Below, piece by piece: positions 29,503-37,361 of a stretch of 64,000 bases of DNA. A program made the translations under genes and the position numbers. Numbering within the stretch: the first letter of the stretch is position 1; each line of letters starts with the position of its first letter. The notes under the pieces are model-generated. The model was not told the origin of the DNA. It did no database searches and worked only from the letters and a program-made list of their open reading frames with translations. The DNA comes from F1-60-MAGs149 sp037133755 (lineage in GTDB: Bacteria > Actinomycetota > Thermoleophilia > Gaiellales > F1-60-MAGs149). The stretch covers positions 1 to 64,000 of the forward strand of contig JBAXNN010000009.1 in the NCBI GenBank assembly GCA_037133755.1. The letters are read 5' to 3'.

Positions 29503-30143
29503 GGGCGGAGGCCTCCCAGGAAGGGATTCGTCGCCAGCTCATGGCGGAGGGTGGTGACGGGCCCGTGGCCGGGCAGGACGTGCGTGTCGAGCTCGACCTC
29601 GCGCATCAGCAGCGCGATCGAGGCTTCCAGAACATCCCAATCGCCGCCGTCGAGATCGGTGCGGCCGACCGACCCCGCGAATAGGACATCGCCCGCGGCC
29701 AGGAGCTGCGACCCATCGGGACCCGTCAGCAGGAGGGACACGGCATGCGGATAGTGCCCGGGGGTGGCGAAGACATCGATCGTCATGCCCGCCAGCGTCA
29801 ACTGCGTCCCCGGTTCGAGCGTCCCTTCCGGCTCGTGTTCGACGTACGGACCGAAGCCGGGCCACAGGTGGTCGTTGATGTGGGCAACCACGTCTCGATC
29901 TCCAGCACTGGTATAGACTGGGCTCGTCGCCTCCCCGGCGACGGCGCCGACCGCGCCGATGTGATCGAGATGCCCGTGGGTCACCAAGACCGCAACGCAT
30001 CGCAGCCCGAGCTCTGCGAGCGCGTCGATGACGCGTTCCGGCTCTTCACCGGGATCGATCACCACGCAGTCGGCCGACTTGTCGGGGTGAACGATGTAGC
30101 AGTTAGTCCCGTAGGGTCCGAGCGAGAGCGATGTGGCCTGCAG
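29499..30143 (-). CDS. Metallo-beta-lactamase-fold hydrolase (glyoxalase II-like)
   Basis: A zinc hydrolase with THGHLDHIG, GHYPHAVS and LPGHGPVTT metal-binding motifs, similar to glyoxalase II and short YcbL-like proteins. The first ATG or GTG in frame is at 30065, but family-like sequence (SLGPYGTNCYIVHP then VVIDPG) extends upstream to about 30125 with no stop. No ATG, GTG or TTG lies in that stretch. I annotate to a CTG at 30143; an ATT at 30149, seven bases after a GGAG, is the other option. It heads the hisS-aspS run and is divergent from the sigma factor gene. Confidence 0.85.
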   Translation of the reverse strand: MQATSLSLGPYGTNCYIVHPDKSADCVVIDPGEEPERVIDALAELGLRCVAVLVTHGHLDHIGAVGAVAGEATSPVYTSAGDRDVVAHINDHLWPGFGPYVEHEPEGTLEPGTQLTLAGMTIDVFATPGHYPHAVSLLLTGPDGSQLLAAGDVLFAGSVGRTDLDGGDWDVLEASIALLMREVELDTHVLPGHGPVTTLRHELATNPFLGGLRP

Positions 30144-30241
30144 GGGAATAGGGTGTCTCCGTCGTACGTTAGGTCTGGAGCGCCAGTGCGCTTGCAGGAG
30201 TCTACCGGCGCGTCGCGCCGAACCAGCCGAAAGGGAACCGC

Positions 30242-31315
30242 ATGATCGTCGAGCAGCCGCAAGAGGTCCAGGAGCTTCCCGAGTACCAGCGCCTGATCGA
30301 GGTCGGAAATGAGCGGGGCACGTTGGCCTTCGGCGAGATCGTCGAGGCCCTTGCCGAGCACGAGCTCGAGCCGGAGGCGATGGATGCCGTGAAGGGCATG
30401 ATCGAGGCCGAGGGCATCGAGATCATCGAGGACAACGACCGCCCGGCTGAGCCCACTGCGCTCGAGCGCCGTCTCGCGTATGAGGGCACCACCGACTCCC
30501 TCCAGCTGTTCCTCCATGAGGTCGGCCGCTATCCCCTGCTGACGAAGGCCGACGAGATCCGTCTCGCCAAGCGCGTCGAGAAGGGCGACATGCAGGCCAA
30601 GCAGCAGATGGTCGAGTCGAACCTGCGCCTCGTCGTGTCGATCGCGAAGAACTACCGCGGTCAGGGCCTCGGCTTCCTGGATCTGATCCAGGAGGGCATT
30701 CTCGGCCTGATCCGAGCCGTCGAGAAGTTCGACTGGCGCCGCGACCTCAAGTTCTCGACGTACGCCACCTGGTGGATCCGTCAGGCCGTGGCCCGTGCGC
30801 TTGCCGATAAGAGCCGCACGATCCGCCTCCCCGTCCACGTCGTGGAGCGCCTCCAGAAGATCAACCGCGCAGAGCGCACGCTGATGCTGCGCCTCGGTCG
30901 CGAGCCCTCGAACGAGGAGATCGCCGAAGAGGCCAAGCTTCCGCTGTACCAGGTGCTCGACGTGCGCAAGGCCGCCCGCTCCCCCATCTCCCTCGAGGAG
31001 CCCGTGGGCGACGAGGGCGAGTCGAGCTTCTCCGACTTCCTGGCCGACAGCGAGGCCATCGATCCGATGGACGCCGTCTCCGACCAGTTGCGCCACGAGG
31101 CGCTGCAGGAGGGGCTCAACGCCCTGCCGGAGCGTCATCGTCGCGTGCTCGAGCTGCGCTACGGCCTTGATGGTCTCGACCCGCGTACGCTGGACGAGAT
31201 CGGCCGCGAGTTCGGTCTCACGCGCGAGCGCATCCGTCAGATCGAGGTGGAGGCACTGCGTGAGCTCGCCGCCATCCGCGAGATTCAGGGCCTTCGGGCC
31301 GTCCCGGGAGCGTAG
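30242..31315 (+). CDS. rpoD: Primary sigma factor RpoD/SigA
   Basis: The housekeeping sigma-70 factor, at 357 residues on the short side. Residues 1-60 look like a compact region 1.1. Region 1.2 (DSLQLFLHEVGRYPLLT), region 2 (AKNYRGQGLGFLDLIQEG and FSTYATWWIRQAVARAL), region 3, and region 4 with GLTRERIRQIEVEALREL are all present. AAAGGG lies shortly upstream of the ATG. It is followed by tRNA-Pro in the same direction. Confidence 0.97.
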   Translation: MIVEQPQEVQELPEYQRLIEVGNERGTLAFGEIVEALAEHELEPEAMDAVKGMIEAEGIEIIEDNDRPAEPTALERRLAYEGTTDSLQLFLHEVGRYPLLTKADEIRLAKRVEKGDMQAKQQMVESNLRLVVSIAKNYRGQGLGFLDLIQEGILGLIRAVEKFDWRRDLKFSTYATWWIRQAVARALADKSRTIRLPVHVVERLQKINRAERTLMLRLGREPSNEEIAEEAKLPLYQVLDVRKAARSPISLEEPVGDEGESSFSDFLADSEAIDPMDAVSDQLRHEALQEGLNALPERHRRVLELRYGLDGLDPRTLDEIGREFGLTRERIRQIEVEALRELAAIREIQGLRAVPGA

Positions 31316-31330
31316 ACTCCACGGGCGGTA

Positions 31331-31428
31331 CCGATCCGCAGCGGGACGTGGCGCAGCCTGGTAGCGCACGCGCTTTGGGAGCGCGGGGTCGTCAGTTCGA
31401 ATCTGACCGTCCCGATTCTGCGGATCGG
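31331..31428 (+). repeat. 11-bp inverted repeat flanking tRNA-Pro
   Basis: CCGATCCGCAG at 31331-31341 ends at the base before the mature tRNA. Its perfect complement CTGCGGATCGG lies at 31418-31428, two bases after the tRNA discriminator. In the primary transcript this would extend the acceptor stem by 11 bp. Confidence 0.85.
31342..31415 (+). tRNA. tRNA-Pro (anticodon UGG)
   Basis: The 74-nt cloverleaf has acceptor CGGGACG/CGTCCCG, D-arm GCGC...GCGC, anticodon stem CGCGC/GCGCG with loop TTTGGGA and anticodon TGG, T-arm GTCAG TTCGAAT CTGAC and discriminator A. CCA is not encoded. Confidence 0.97.
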
Positions 31429-31440
31429 AGCCTCTATGCA

Positions 31441-31821
31441 TTGGCCGGAGGCCTCCCTGCGCTTGAGCGGTTGACGACGCGGTTCTATGAGCGCGTCTTC
31501 GCCGATCCGTTGCTCCTGCCGCTCTTCCGCGATCCGGCAGAACCCCATGCCGAGCGCCTGACGCTCTGGCTGGCCGAACTCATGGGCGGCCCTAAGCTGC
31601 ATACCGAGCAGCGCGGCGGCTTCGACGTCATGCGCGGCGCCCACCACGGTCTGAAGATCACCGGCGAGCAGCGCGCGGCCTGGGCGGCGCACATGCACGC
31701 AGCGGCCGAGGAGGTTGGGCTCAGCGAGGACTTCCGCAAGGCCTTCATGCCCTTCATCGAGGGCGGCAGCACCTTCTGCCAACGTGTCTCGTGGCCGCGC
31801 GATCAGCGCTGGGCGCGCTGA
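31441..31821 (+). CDS. Group II truncated haemoglobin
   Basis: A small haem protein of the TrHbO class, used for oxygen or NO chemistry. Seen: RFYERVFADP with the B9-B10 Phe-Tyr pair, MGGPKLHTEQRG, the proximal-histidine region MRGAHHGLKIT, and AAWAAHM with tryptophan at the G8 position. The usual first helix (SLYALAGG) begins before 31441, but the only normal start between tRNA-Pro and that point is this TTG. A GTG at 31348 in the same frame lies inside the tRNA. The true start is therefore unsure. Confidence 0.85.
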   Translation: MAGGLPALERLTTRFYERVFADPLLLPLFRDPAEPHAERLTLWLAELMGGPKLHTEQRGGFDVMRGAHHGLKITGEQRAAWAAHMHAAAEEVGLSEDFRKAFMPFIEGGSTFCQRVSWPRDQRWAR

Positions 31822-31822
31822 T

Positions 31823-32518
31823 CTAGGCAGCGGCGATCGGCGGGATGCTCTTGCCGCGATAGCCCAGGCGGTTGGCCCACTCCATGCCCGCACCCAGCAC
31901 GAGCAGCCCGATCATCTGGCTGAGGTAGAGCGTCTCCTGCCCGCCGAAGCGCGTCAGCGTACCGGCGAGCGCGATGACGATCACGCCGGCGAGAATCGTG
32001 GCGTTCGGTCCGACGCGCACACGCCGGATCAGCGAGACCAGCGCGCCGCTGATCAGCAGCAAGGTGCCGACGCTGTTCATCGCGATGGCCCAGATCGCTG
32101 CATGACCGCTGATCGCGCTGTTCGGGGGTGCGGTGAGCCCCGTCAGGGCGTCAAAGGCGCTGGCGTCGACGGGGGCGATGAGCACCGTGACCGTCGCGCC
32201 GATGACCGCGCTCACGGTCATGCCGAAGATGATCAACGCCAACGTGCGCGGCAGCGCGAGGAAGGCGCTGCCGGCTCCGAGGACGGCGACGCACAGGCAC
32301 GCGCCGGTCAGGTAGTAGATGCGAAACGAGATGCTCCCCCACCCGTCGGCCGTCCCGTACGCGGCGGCCGCGCTCGCGGCGGCGAACAGCAGCAGGCCGA
32401 GGGCCCAGAGCGGCTTCGACGGCGCGAAGGCCCGCGTCGCACTGCCCGCCATACGAGCCGCCAAGGCGCCAGCCACCAGGGCAGTGACGAGCGGCAGGAT
32501 GGCGGAGTCGGCGAGCAC
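31823..32518 (-). CDS. Hypothetical multi-span membrane protein
   Basis: I do not recognise this 231-residue protein. It has about seven hydrophobic segments with short loops (for example LWALGLLLFAAASAAAA, LALIIFGMTVSAVIGATVTVLI, AIWAIAMNSVGTLLLISGAL). A mid-protein stretch SAISGHAAIWAIAMNSVG holds its only histidine. The GTG start at 32518 is 8 nt after a TAGCCT box. It is divergent from the EamA transporter with a 19-bp gap. Confidence 0.7.
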   Translation of the reverse strand: MLADSAILPLVTALVAGALAARMAGSATRAFAPSKPLWALGLLLFAAASAAAAYGTADGWGSISFRIYYLTGACLCVAVLGAGSAFLALPRTLALIIFGMTVSAVIGATVTVLIAPVDASAFDALTGLTAPPNSAISGHAAIWAIAMNSVGTLLLISGALVSLIRRVRVGPNATILAGVIVIALAGTLTRFGGQETLYLSQMIGLLVLGAGMEWANRLGYRGKSIPPIAAA

Positions 32519-32524
32519 TGCACG

Positions 32525-32531
32525 TAGGCTA
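32525..32531. promoter_or_regulatory. Shared bidirectional -10 box
   Basis: The bases TAGGCTA read TAGGCT on the plus strand (32525-32530), 8 nt before the EamA ATG at 32538. They read TAGCCT on the minus strand (32531-32526), 8 nt before the GTG at 32518. Both genes would be leaderless. Confidence 0.45.
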
Positions 32532-32537
32532 CCGGCG

Positions 32538-33464
32538 ATGCGCGCCTCGCGAATGCTCACCGGCACGCTGATGGTCGTCGGCGCGGTCACCCTGTGGGGG
32601 CTCAACGGCACGGTGTCGCGCGTCGTGATGGACGCCGGCGTCCAGCCGGCGCGGCTCGCGGAGATCCGTATCACTGCGTCGGCGGTCCTCCTCATCCTCT
32701 GGCTGCTCTGGCGGGATCGAGGCGCCCTGCGACTGCAGCGTCGCGAGGTGCTGCCGTACATCGCCTTCGGAGCGATCGGGCTGGTCTGCGTCCAGTGGAC
32801 GTACTTCGAGGCGATTGACCGCGTGCCGATCGGGATCGCCTTGATCATCGAGTACTCCGCCCCGCTCGTGGTCGCGCTGTGGGTGCGCTTCGTGTGGGGC
32901 CGGCAGCTGCCGCTGGTCGCCTGGCTGGCGATTCCCGTCGCGCTGGCCGGGCTCGCGCTCGTCCTCGGCATCGGCGGTGGACAGCTGGCCGGTCTGTCCA
33001 CCGTGGGGCTGCTGTGGAGCGTGGCCGCGGGCATCGCCTACGCGTACTACGTCCTGCACGCCGAGAGCCTCACGCGTCGGCGCTCCGCCCCCGCGGTGCT
33101 GGGCATCGGTCTGGCGTTCGGAGCGGTCGTGCTCTCGATCGTCATGCCCTGGTGGTCGTTTCCGTGGTCCGCGCTGGCCGAGACGGCCTCCTCCGCCCCG
33201 CTCGACGCCCCCGCCTGGCTCTACTGCACGTACGTCGTCGTGCTGGGGACCGTGGTTCCCTTCGCCTTGATGCTGGCTGGCGTGCACCGGATCGGCGCGG
33301 ATGGTGCGTCGGTGACGGCCATGCTCGAACCGATTCTCGCGGGTGCGGTCGCCTGGGTGGCGCTCGACCAGGTGCTCACCACCGAGCAGGTGATCGGTGG
33401 TGCGATCGTGCTGGCAGCGGTGACCGCGGCTCAGGTGAGCCGGGCTCGCGCCGCCGCCACCTAA
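32538..33464 (+). CDS. EamA/DMT-family transporter
   Basis: A 308-residue inner-membrane protein with ten hydrophobic segments in two EamA repeats (VGAVTLWGLNGTVSRVVM at the start, and TMLEPILAGAVAWVALDQVLT in the second repeat, typical of the RhaT/EamA family). It likely exports a metabolite; the substrate is not evident. Its stop is 3 bp from the stop of the convergent GMC oxidoreductase. Confidence 0.9.
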   Translation: MRASRMLTGTLMVVGAVTLWGLNGTVSRVVMDAGVQPARLAEIRITASAVLLILWLLWRDRGALRLQRREVLPYIAFGAIGLVCVQWTYFEAIDRVPIGIALIIEYSAPLVVALWVRFVWGRQLPLVAWLAIPVALAGLALVLGIGGGQLAGLSTVGLLWSVAAGIAYAYYVLHAESLTRRRSAPAVLGIGLAFGAVVLSIVMPWWSFPWSALAETASSAPLDAPAWLYCTYVVVLGTVVPFALMLAGVHRIGADGASVTAMLEPILAGAVAWVALDQVLTTEQVIGGAIVLAAVTAAQVSRARAAAT

Positions 33465-33467
33465 TCG

Positions 33468-34991
33468 CTACTGCCCGGTCAGGATCAGCTCGGCGCACTT
33501 CTCGCCGATCATGTGGATGCCCACCACCGGATTGACCGTGGTCAGCGCCGGGAAGATCGCACCGTCGGCCACACGCAGTCCCTCGACGCCCTTGACCTTC
33601 AGGTCGGGCCCGACGACGGTCGTCGGGTCGTCGACTGCGCCGATCTTGCAGCCGCCGAGCGGGTGGTACACCGTGTGGTGCGCAGCGCGACCGTACGTCG
33701 AGAGATCCTCGCGGGAGGTGATCTTCGGGCCCGGGGCGACTTCGCGCTTGATCCAGTCCTTGAATGGACCAGTTGCGGCGACCTCCCGCGCGATCTCTAG
33801 CCCATCGACGATCGTCTGCTCGTCGTAGCCCTCGGGATCGGTGAAGTACCCGAAGTCAATGGCGGGCTTGATGTCGGGATTCTTCGACAGCAGCCACAGA
33901 CGGCCGCGCGACTTCGTGCGGGGGATATTCGGCGTCATGCAGATCACGTTCTCCGGCACGGGATAGCCCAAGCGCTCCGTGTTGAACGTGAACGGGAGCT
34001 GATACGTGTGGTACATCAGGTCCGGTCGATCGTCCTGCTTGAGGCGGTTGACGAACAGCGCGCAATCCGCGCCCATAGCGGTCTGGGGGCCGAGCGGCTT
34101 CTTGAGCTCCCACATGATGATCGACTCGGGATGGTCCAGAATCTCGCCGCCGACGCTGGGCAGATCGTGCTGGACGTCGATGTCGAGCTCACGCAGCTCG
34201 TCGGCAGGGCCGATGCCCGACAGGAGCAGGAGGCGCGGCGAGTCGATCGCGCCGGCGCAGAGGATGATCTCCCTGTTCGCCGCGTAGGTGATGCGCTCGC
34301 CGGTCAGTTCGTTCACGCAGTCGACGCTGGTGGCGCGATCGCCGGTCAGGTTGATGCGCAGGGCGCGCGTGTTGCAGATCACGTGCAGGTTCTCGCGCGT
34401 GTCCATGATCGGGTGCAAGTACGAGACGCTGGCGGACGAGCGGATGCCGGTGTCGGGGTCGTAGGCCACGTCCAGGAACCCGGCGCCGTCACCGAACGGC
34501 TCTGCGTTCCAGTCGGGCTGACGCTGCACGCCGGTTGCCGCCACGGCGGACTCGATCCAATCGGGGAGAATCGGATCGCGATCCTGTTCGGGCACGATCT
34601 GGTGCTTGTTCGGGAGCTTGGCGTAGTACTGCTCCATGTTGGCGCCCTCCCAGCCGGCGGCGCCCTGGTTGGCCCAGTCATCCCAGTCACCCGGGAGCGG
34701 CTTGAACCAGATCATGGTGTTGTGCGACGAGCACCCGCCGAGCACCTTGGCGCGGCTGTGCACGATGTGCGAGTTGCCACGGGGCTGGATCTGCGTCGTG
34801 TACTTGTAGTCCAGGTCGCCTTCGAGCAACTCGAGCCAGCGCTTGAGCTTGAGGACCTCGTCGTAGTCGCGATCGTCGGGTCCGGCCTCGATCAGACCGA
34901 CCTTGATGTCAGGGTTCTCCGTCAGGCGCGCCGCGATCACCGAACCAGCGGTACCACCGCCGACGATGACGTAATCGAGATCCGTGCTCAT
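33468..34991 (-). CDS. GMC-family FAD oxidoreductase
   Basis: A 507-residue flavoprotein of the choline dehydrogenase/glucose oxidase family. It has the FAD fold YVIVGGGTAGSVIAARL at the N-terminus, GGCSSHNTMIW, CAGAIDSPRLLLLSGIGP, the active-site region HTVYHPLGGCKIG, and NPVVGIHMIGEKCAELI at the end. The substrate is an alcohol but cannot be named from sequence. A purine-rich ribosome-binding site and a good sigma-70 promoter precede it. Confidence 0.92.
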   Translation of the reverse strand: MSTDLDYVIVGGGTAGSVIAARLTENPDIKVGLIEAGPDDRDYDEVLKLKRWLELLEGDLDYKYTTQIQPRGNSHIVHSRAKVLGGCSSHNTMIWFKPLPGDWDDWANQGAAGWEGANMEQYYAKLPNKHQIVPEQDRDPILPDWIESAVAATGVQRQPDWNAEPFGDGAGFLDVAYDPDTGIRSSASVSYLHPIMDTRENLHVICNTRALRINLTGDRATSVDCVNELTGERITYAANREIILCAGAIDSPRLLLLSGIGPADELRELDIDVQHDLPSVGGEILDHPESIIMWELKKPLGPQTAMGADCALFVNRLKQDDRPDLMYHTYQLPFTFNTERLGYPVPENVICMTPNIPRTKSRGRLWLLSKNPDIKPAIDFGYFTDPEGYDEQTIVDGLEIAREVAATGPFKDWIKREVAPGPKITSREDLSTYGRAAHHTVYHPLGGCKIGAVDDPTTVVGPDLKVKGVEGLRVADGAIFPALTTVNPVVGIHMIGEKCAELILTGQ

Positions 34992-35021
34992 AGCCCCTCC
35001 CCAGGTCCGTGCAGTGTCCGA

Positions 35022-35050
35022 ACAGTACCGGCGCTCTGGCGGTTTGTCAG
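35022..35050 (-). promoter_or_regulatory. Sigma-70 promoter of the GMC oxidoreductase gene
   Basis: CTGACA (35050-35045) and TACTGT (35027-35022) are separated by exactly 17 bp. The -35 box overlaps the last codons of the MMPL transporter gene. A GGGGAGGGG ribosome-binding site follows just before the ATG at 34991. Confidence 0.65.
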
Positions 35051-37311
35051 AATCGGCGGATCGGCGATGGCTCGACGCGCAGGATGCGCGCGAGCCAGTT
35101 CGGGAGGTACCAGTTGACGTCGCCGGCGATACGCATGTACGCGGGGACGAGGATCATGCGGATCAGCGTGGCGTCGATGAGGATGCCCGCCGCCAGTCCG
35201 AGACCGAACTGCTGGAACGCAGCCAACGATCCGAGCAGGAAGCCGGCGAACGCAGCGACGAGGATGATGGCAGCGGCGGAGACGATGCGGCCGGTCCGCT
35301 GCAGGCCCTGCGCCACGGCCTCCTCGTTGGAGAGTCCGCCGTCGTACAACTCGCGCATGCGCGTCACGAGGAAGACCTCGTAGTCCATCGACAGTCCGAA
35401 GAGCATCGCGAACAGGAAGATCGGGATCCAGGCCTCGATCTGACCGGTCTGCGGCAGCCCTGCCCACTCGCCCCAGCCGAACTGGAACACCATCACCAGC
35501 AGGCCGTAGGCGGCTGACACGCTGAGGACGTTGAGGATGACGGCCTTCAGCGGCAGCAACACCGAACGGAACGCGCGCATCAGCAGGATGAACGAAATGC
35601 CAAGCACGAAGATGATCAGGTACGGGAACGAACCGTAGATCTGGTCGATGAAGTCCACCCCCGCGGCGGGACCGCCACCGACGAGGACCGTCGTGCCGGC
35701 GGGGAAGCCGGCCTTGGCGACGTCGGTTTCGCGGATGCGCCGGGCGAGGTCCTGCGCCTGCTCGGAGCCGTAGGCATCGCGGGAGGCGGCGAGCACGAGC
35801 GCGTATTGCCCGGTCGCGTTGACGAGTCCGGCGGCGATCGCCTGCTTGCGCGCGGCTGGGGTATCGCCCTTGGCCAGCACGTCCGAGACGGCGGCCACGG
35901 CGCTCTTCTCCGTGCTCATGGCGGGATCGGCGCGGAGCTCGGCGGCGAGGCGAGCAATCGCGGCCAGCTCGGAGGGCTGCCAGATGCCGTCAGGCTTGCC
36001 GGCGTCGACGATGATCTGCGTCGGCGCGAGGGTGCCTTCGCCCACGCTGCGCTCGAGCCGCAGCATCCCCTGCACGGCTTCGCTCTGGGCCGGCAGGCCC
36101 TTGTTCGAACCCGGCGTCATGGAGATCCAGAAGGTCGGCACGGCCACTGCGATCAGGAGCGCCGAGCCCACGACGAGGAAGGGCCATGGGCGACGCATGA
36201 TCGACGTCGAGAGGCGAACCCAGAAGCCACTCGAGCTGTCCATGCGGGACTCGAGGACCCGCACGGGCACGACGCGGAGGCGGCCGAGCCAGGCGCCGCC
36301 GATCGAGAGGAGCGCAGGCAGCAGCGTGACCGCGGCGAGGATGGAGATGAGCGGAATGACCATGCCCCCCACGCCCATCGAGCGGATGAACGGGAGCGGC
36401 AGCAGGATCAGGCCGGCGAGGCCGACCGCAACGGTGAGACCGGAGAACACGACTGCGTGTCCGGCGTACTCCATGGTGGGATCAAGCGCCTCGCGTACCT
36501 CAGCACGTGTCAGCTTCACCCCGCGAGCATCGCCCGGCACGCCGAGCTTGCGGCGTTGGATGGCCAGCATCTCCTCGCGAAAGCGATAGACGACAAGCAG
36601 TGAGTAGTCGATCGCGATGCCGATGCCGATCAGCGTCACGAGGTTCGTCACGTAGATCGCCATGTTGATCTCGTGGGCCGCGATCCAGACGATGCCGAGC
36701 GTTGTGGGCACCGTGGCCAGGGCGAAGGCGAGCGGCACGAAGGTCGAGATGATCGTTCCGAAGATGAAGAGCAGCACGATGATCGCGATCGGGATTGCGA
36801 TCAGCTCGCCGCGCACAAGATCTTCGTTGACGATGGGCTGGAGATCGCGGTTGATCGCCGTCTGGCCCGACAGGTACGTATCGGCCCCCGGGATCTGGCC
36901 GATCGCAGACCGCATGGCGGGCACGCGTACCTGGGCCTTGCCCGGCTCCAGCGTGGTGCCGATCGACGCGTACGCGAGATCGCCGTTGGTCTGAACAAGA
37001 CCGACCTTGGCCGATCCGAGGGCATCCGCGGCACGCTGCGCGGCGGCCGTCGTCTGCTTGATCAACGCCGGCGTCGCGGTCTGGCCGTCTTGCGACTGGA
37101 CGACGAGGACGAAGGTCGAGTCACCACGCTGCCCGAAGTCCTTCTGCAGCACGTTGAGCACGGCCGTGGACTCCGTATTGGGAATGTCGAAGCGATTCGA
37201 CAGCAGGTCGTTGAGGCCCGTACTGGCGTAGGCGCTGAGCGCGATCACGACGATCCACGCCGCCACCACAGGCCAGCGGAAGCGATCGGCGAAGGAGGCG
37301 AGTCGAATCAT
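35047..37311 (-). CDS. MMPL/RND-family transporter
   Basis: A 754-residue membrane exporter with the MmpL layout: one span, a large outer domain, a cluster of spans with VTLIGIGIAIDYSLLVVYRF (the Asp-Tyr pair of the proton relay), then a second outer domain and cluster with FGLSMDYEVFLVTRMREL. I use the ATG at 37311; a GTG at 37350 would add 13 residues. The gene starts about 50 bp after the carotenoid desaturase gene, so it may export or place a lipid or carotenoid product, but that is inference. Confidence 0.92.
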   Translation of the reverse strand: MIRLASFADRFRWPVVAAWIVVIALSAYASTGLNDLLSNRFDIPNTESTAVLNVLQKDFGQRGDSTFVLVVQSQDGQTATPALIKQTTAAAQRAADALGSAKVGLVQTNGDLAYASIGTTLEPGKAQVRVPAMRSAIGQIPGADTYLSGQTAINRDLQPIVNEDLVRGELIAIPIAIIVLLFIFGTIISTFVPLAFALATVPTTLGIVWIAAHEINMAIYVTNLVTLIGIGIAIDYSLLVVYRFREEMLAIQRRKLGVPGDARGVKLTRAEVREALDPTMEYAGHAVVFSGLTVAVGLAGLILLPLPFIRSMGVGGMVIPLISILAAVTLLPALLSIGGAWLGRLRVVPVRVLESRMDSSSGFWVRLSTSIMRRPWPFLVVGSALLIAVAVPTFWISMTPGSNKGLPAQSEAVQGMLRLERSVGEGTLAPTQIIVDAGKPDGIWQPSELAAIARLAAELRADPAMSTEKSAVAAVSDVLAKGDTPAARKQAIAAGLVNATGQYALVLAASRDAYGSEQAQDLARRIRETDVAKAGFPAGTTVLVGGGPAAGVDFIDQIYGSFPYLIIFVLGISFILLMRAFRSVLLPLKAVILNVLSVSAAYGLLVMVFQFGWGEWAGLPQTGQIEAWIPIFLFAMLFGLSMDYEVFLVTRMRELYDGGLSNEEAVAQGLQRTGRIVSAAAIILVAAFAGFLLGSLAAFQQFGLGLAAGILIDATLIRMILVPAYMRIAGDVNWYLPNWLARILRVEPSPIRRF

Positions 37312-37361
37312 GGGAGAAGCGGGAGAACGTACCCCGGCAGTGTTTCGCACGTGGCGGGAGG

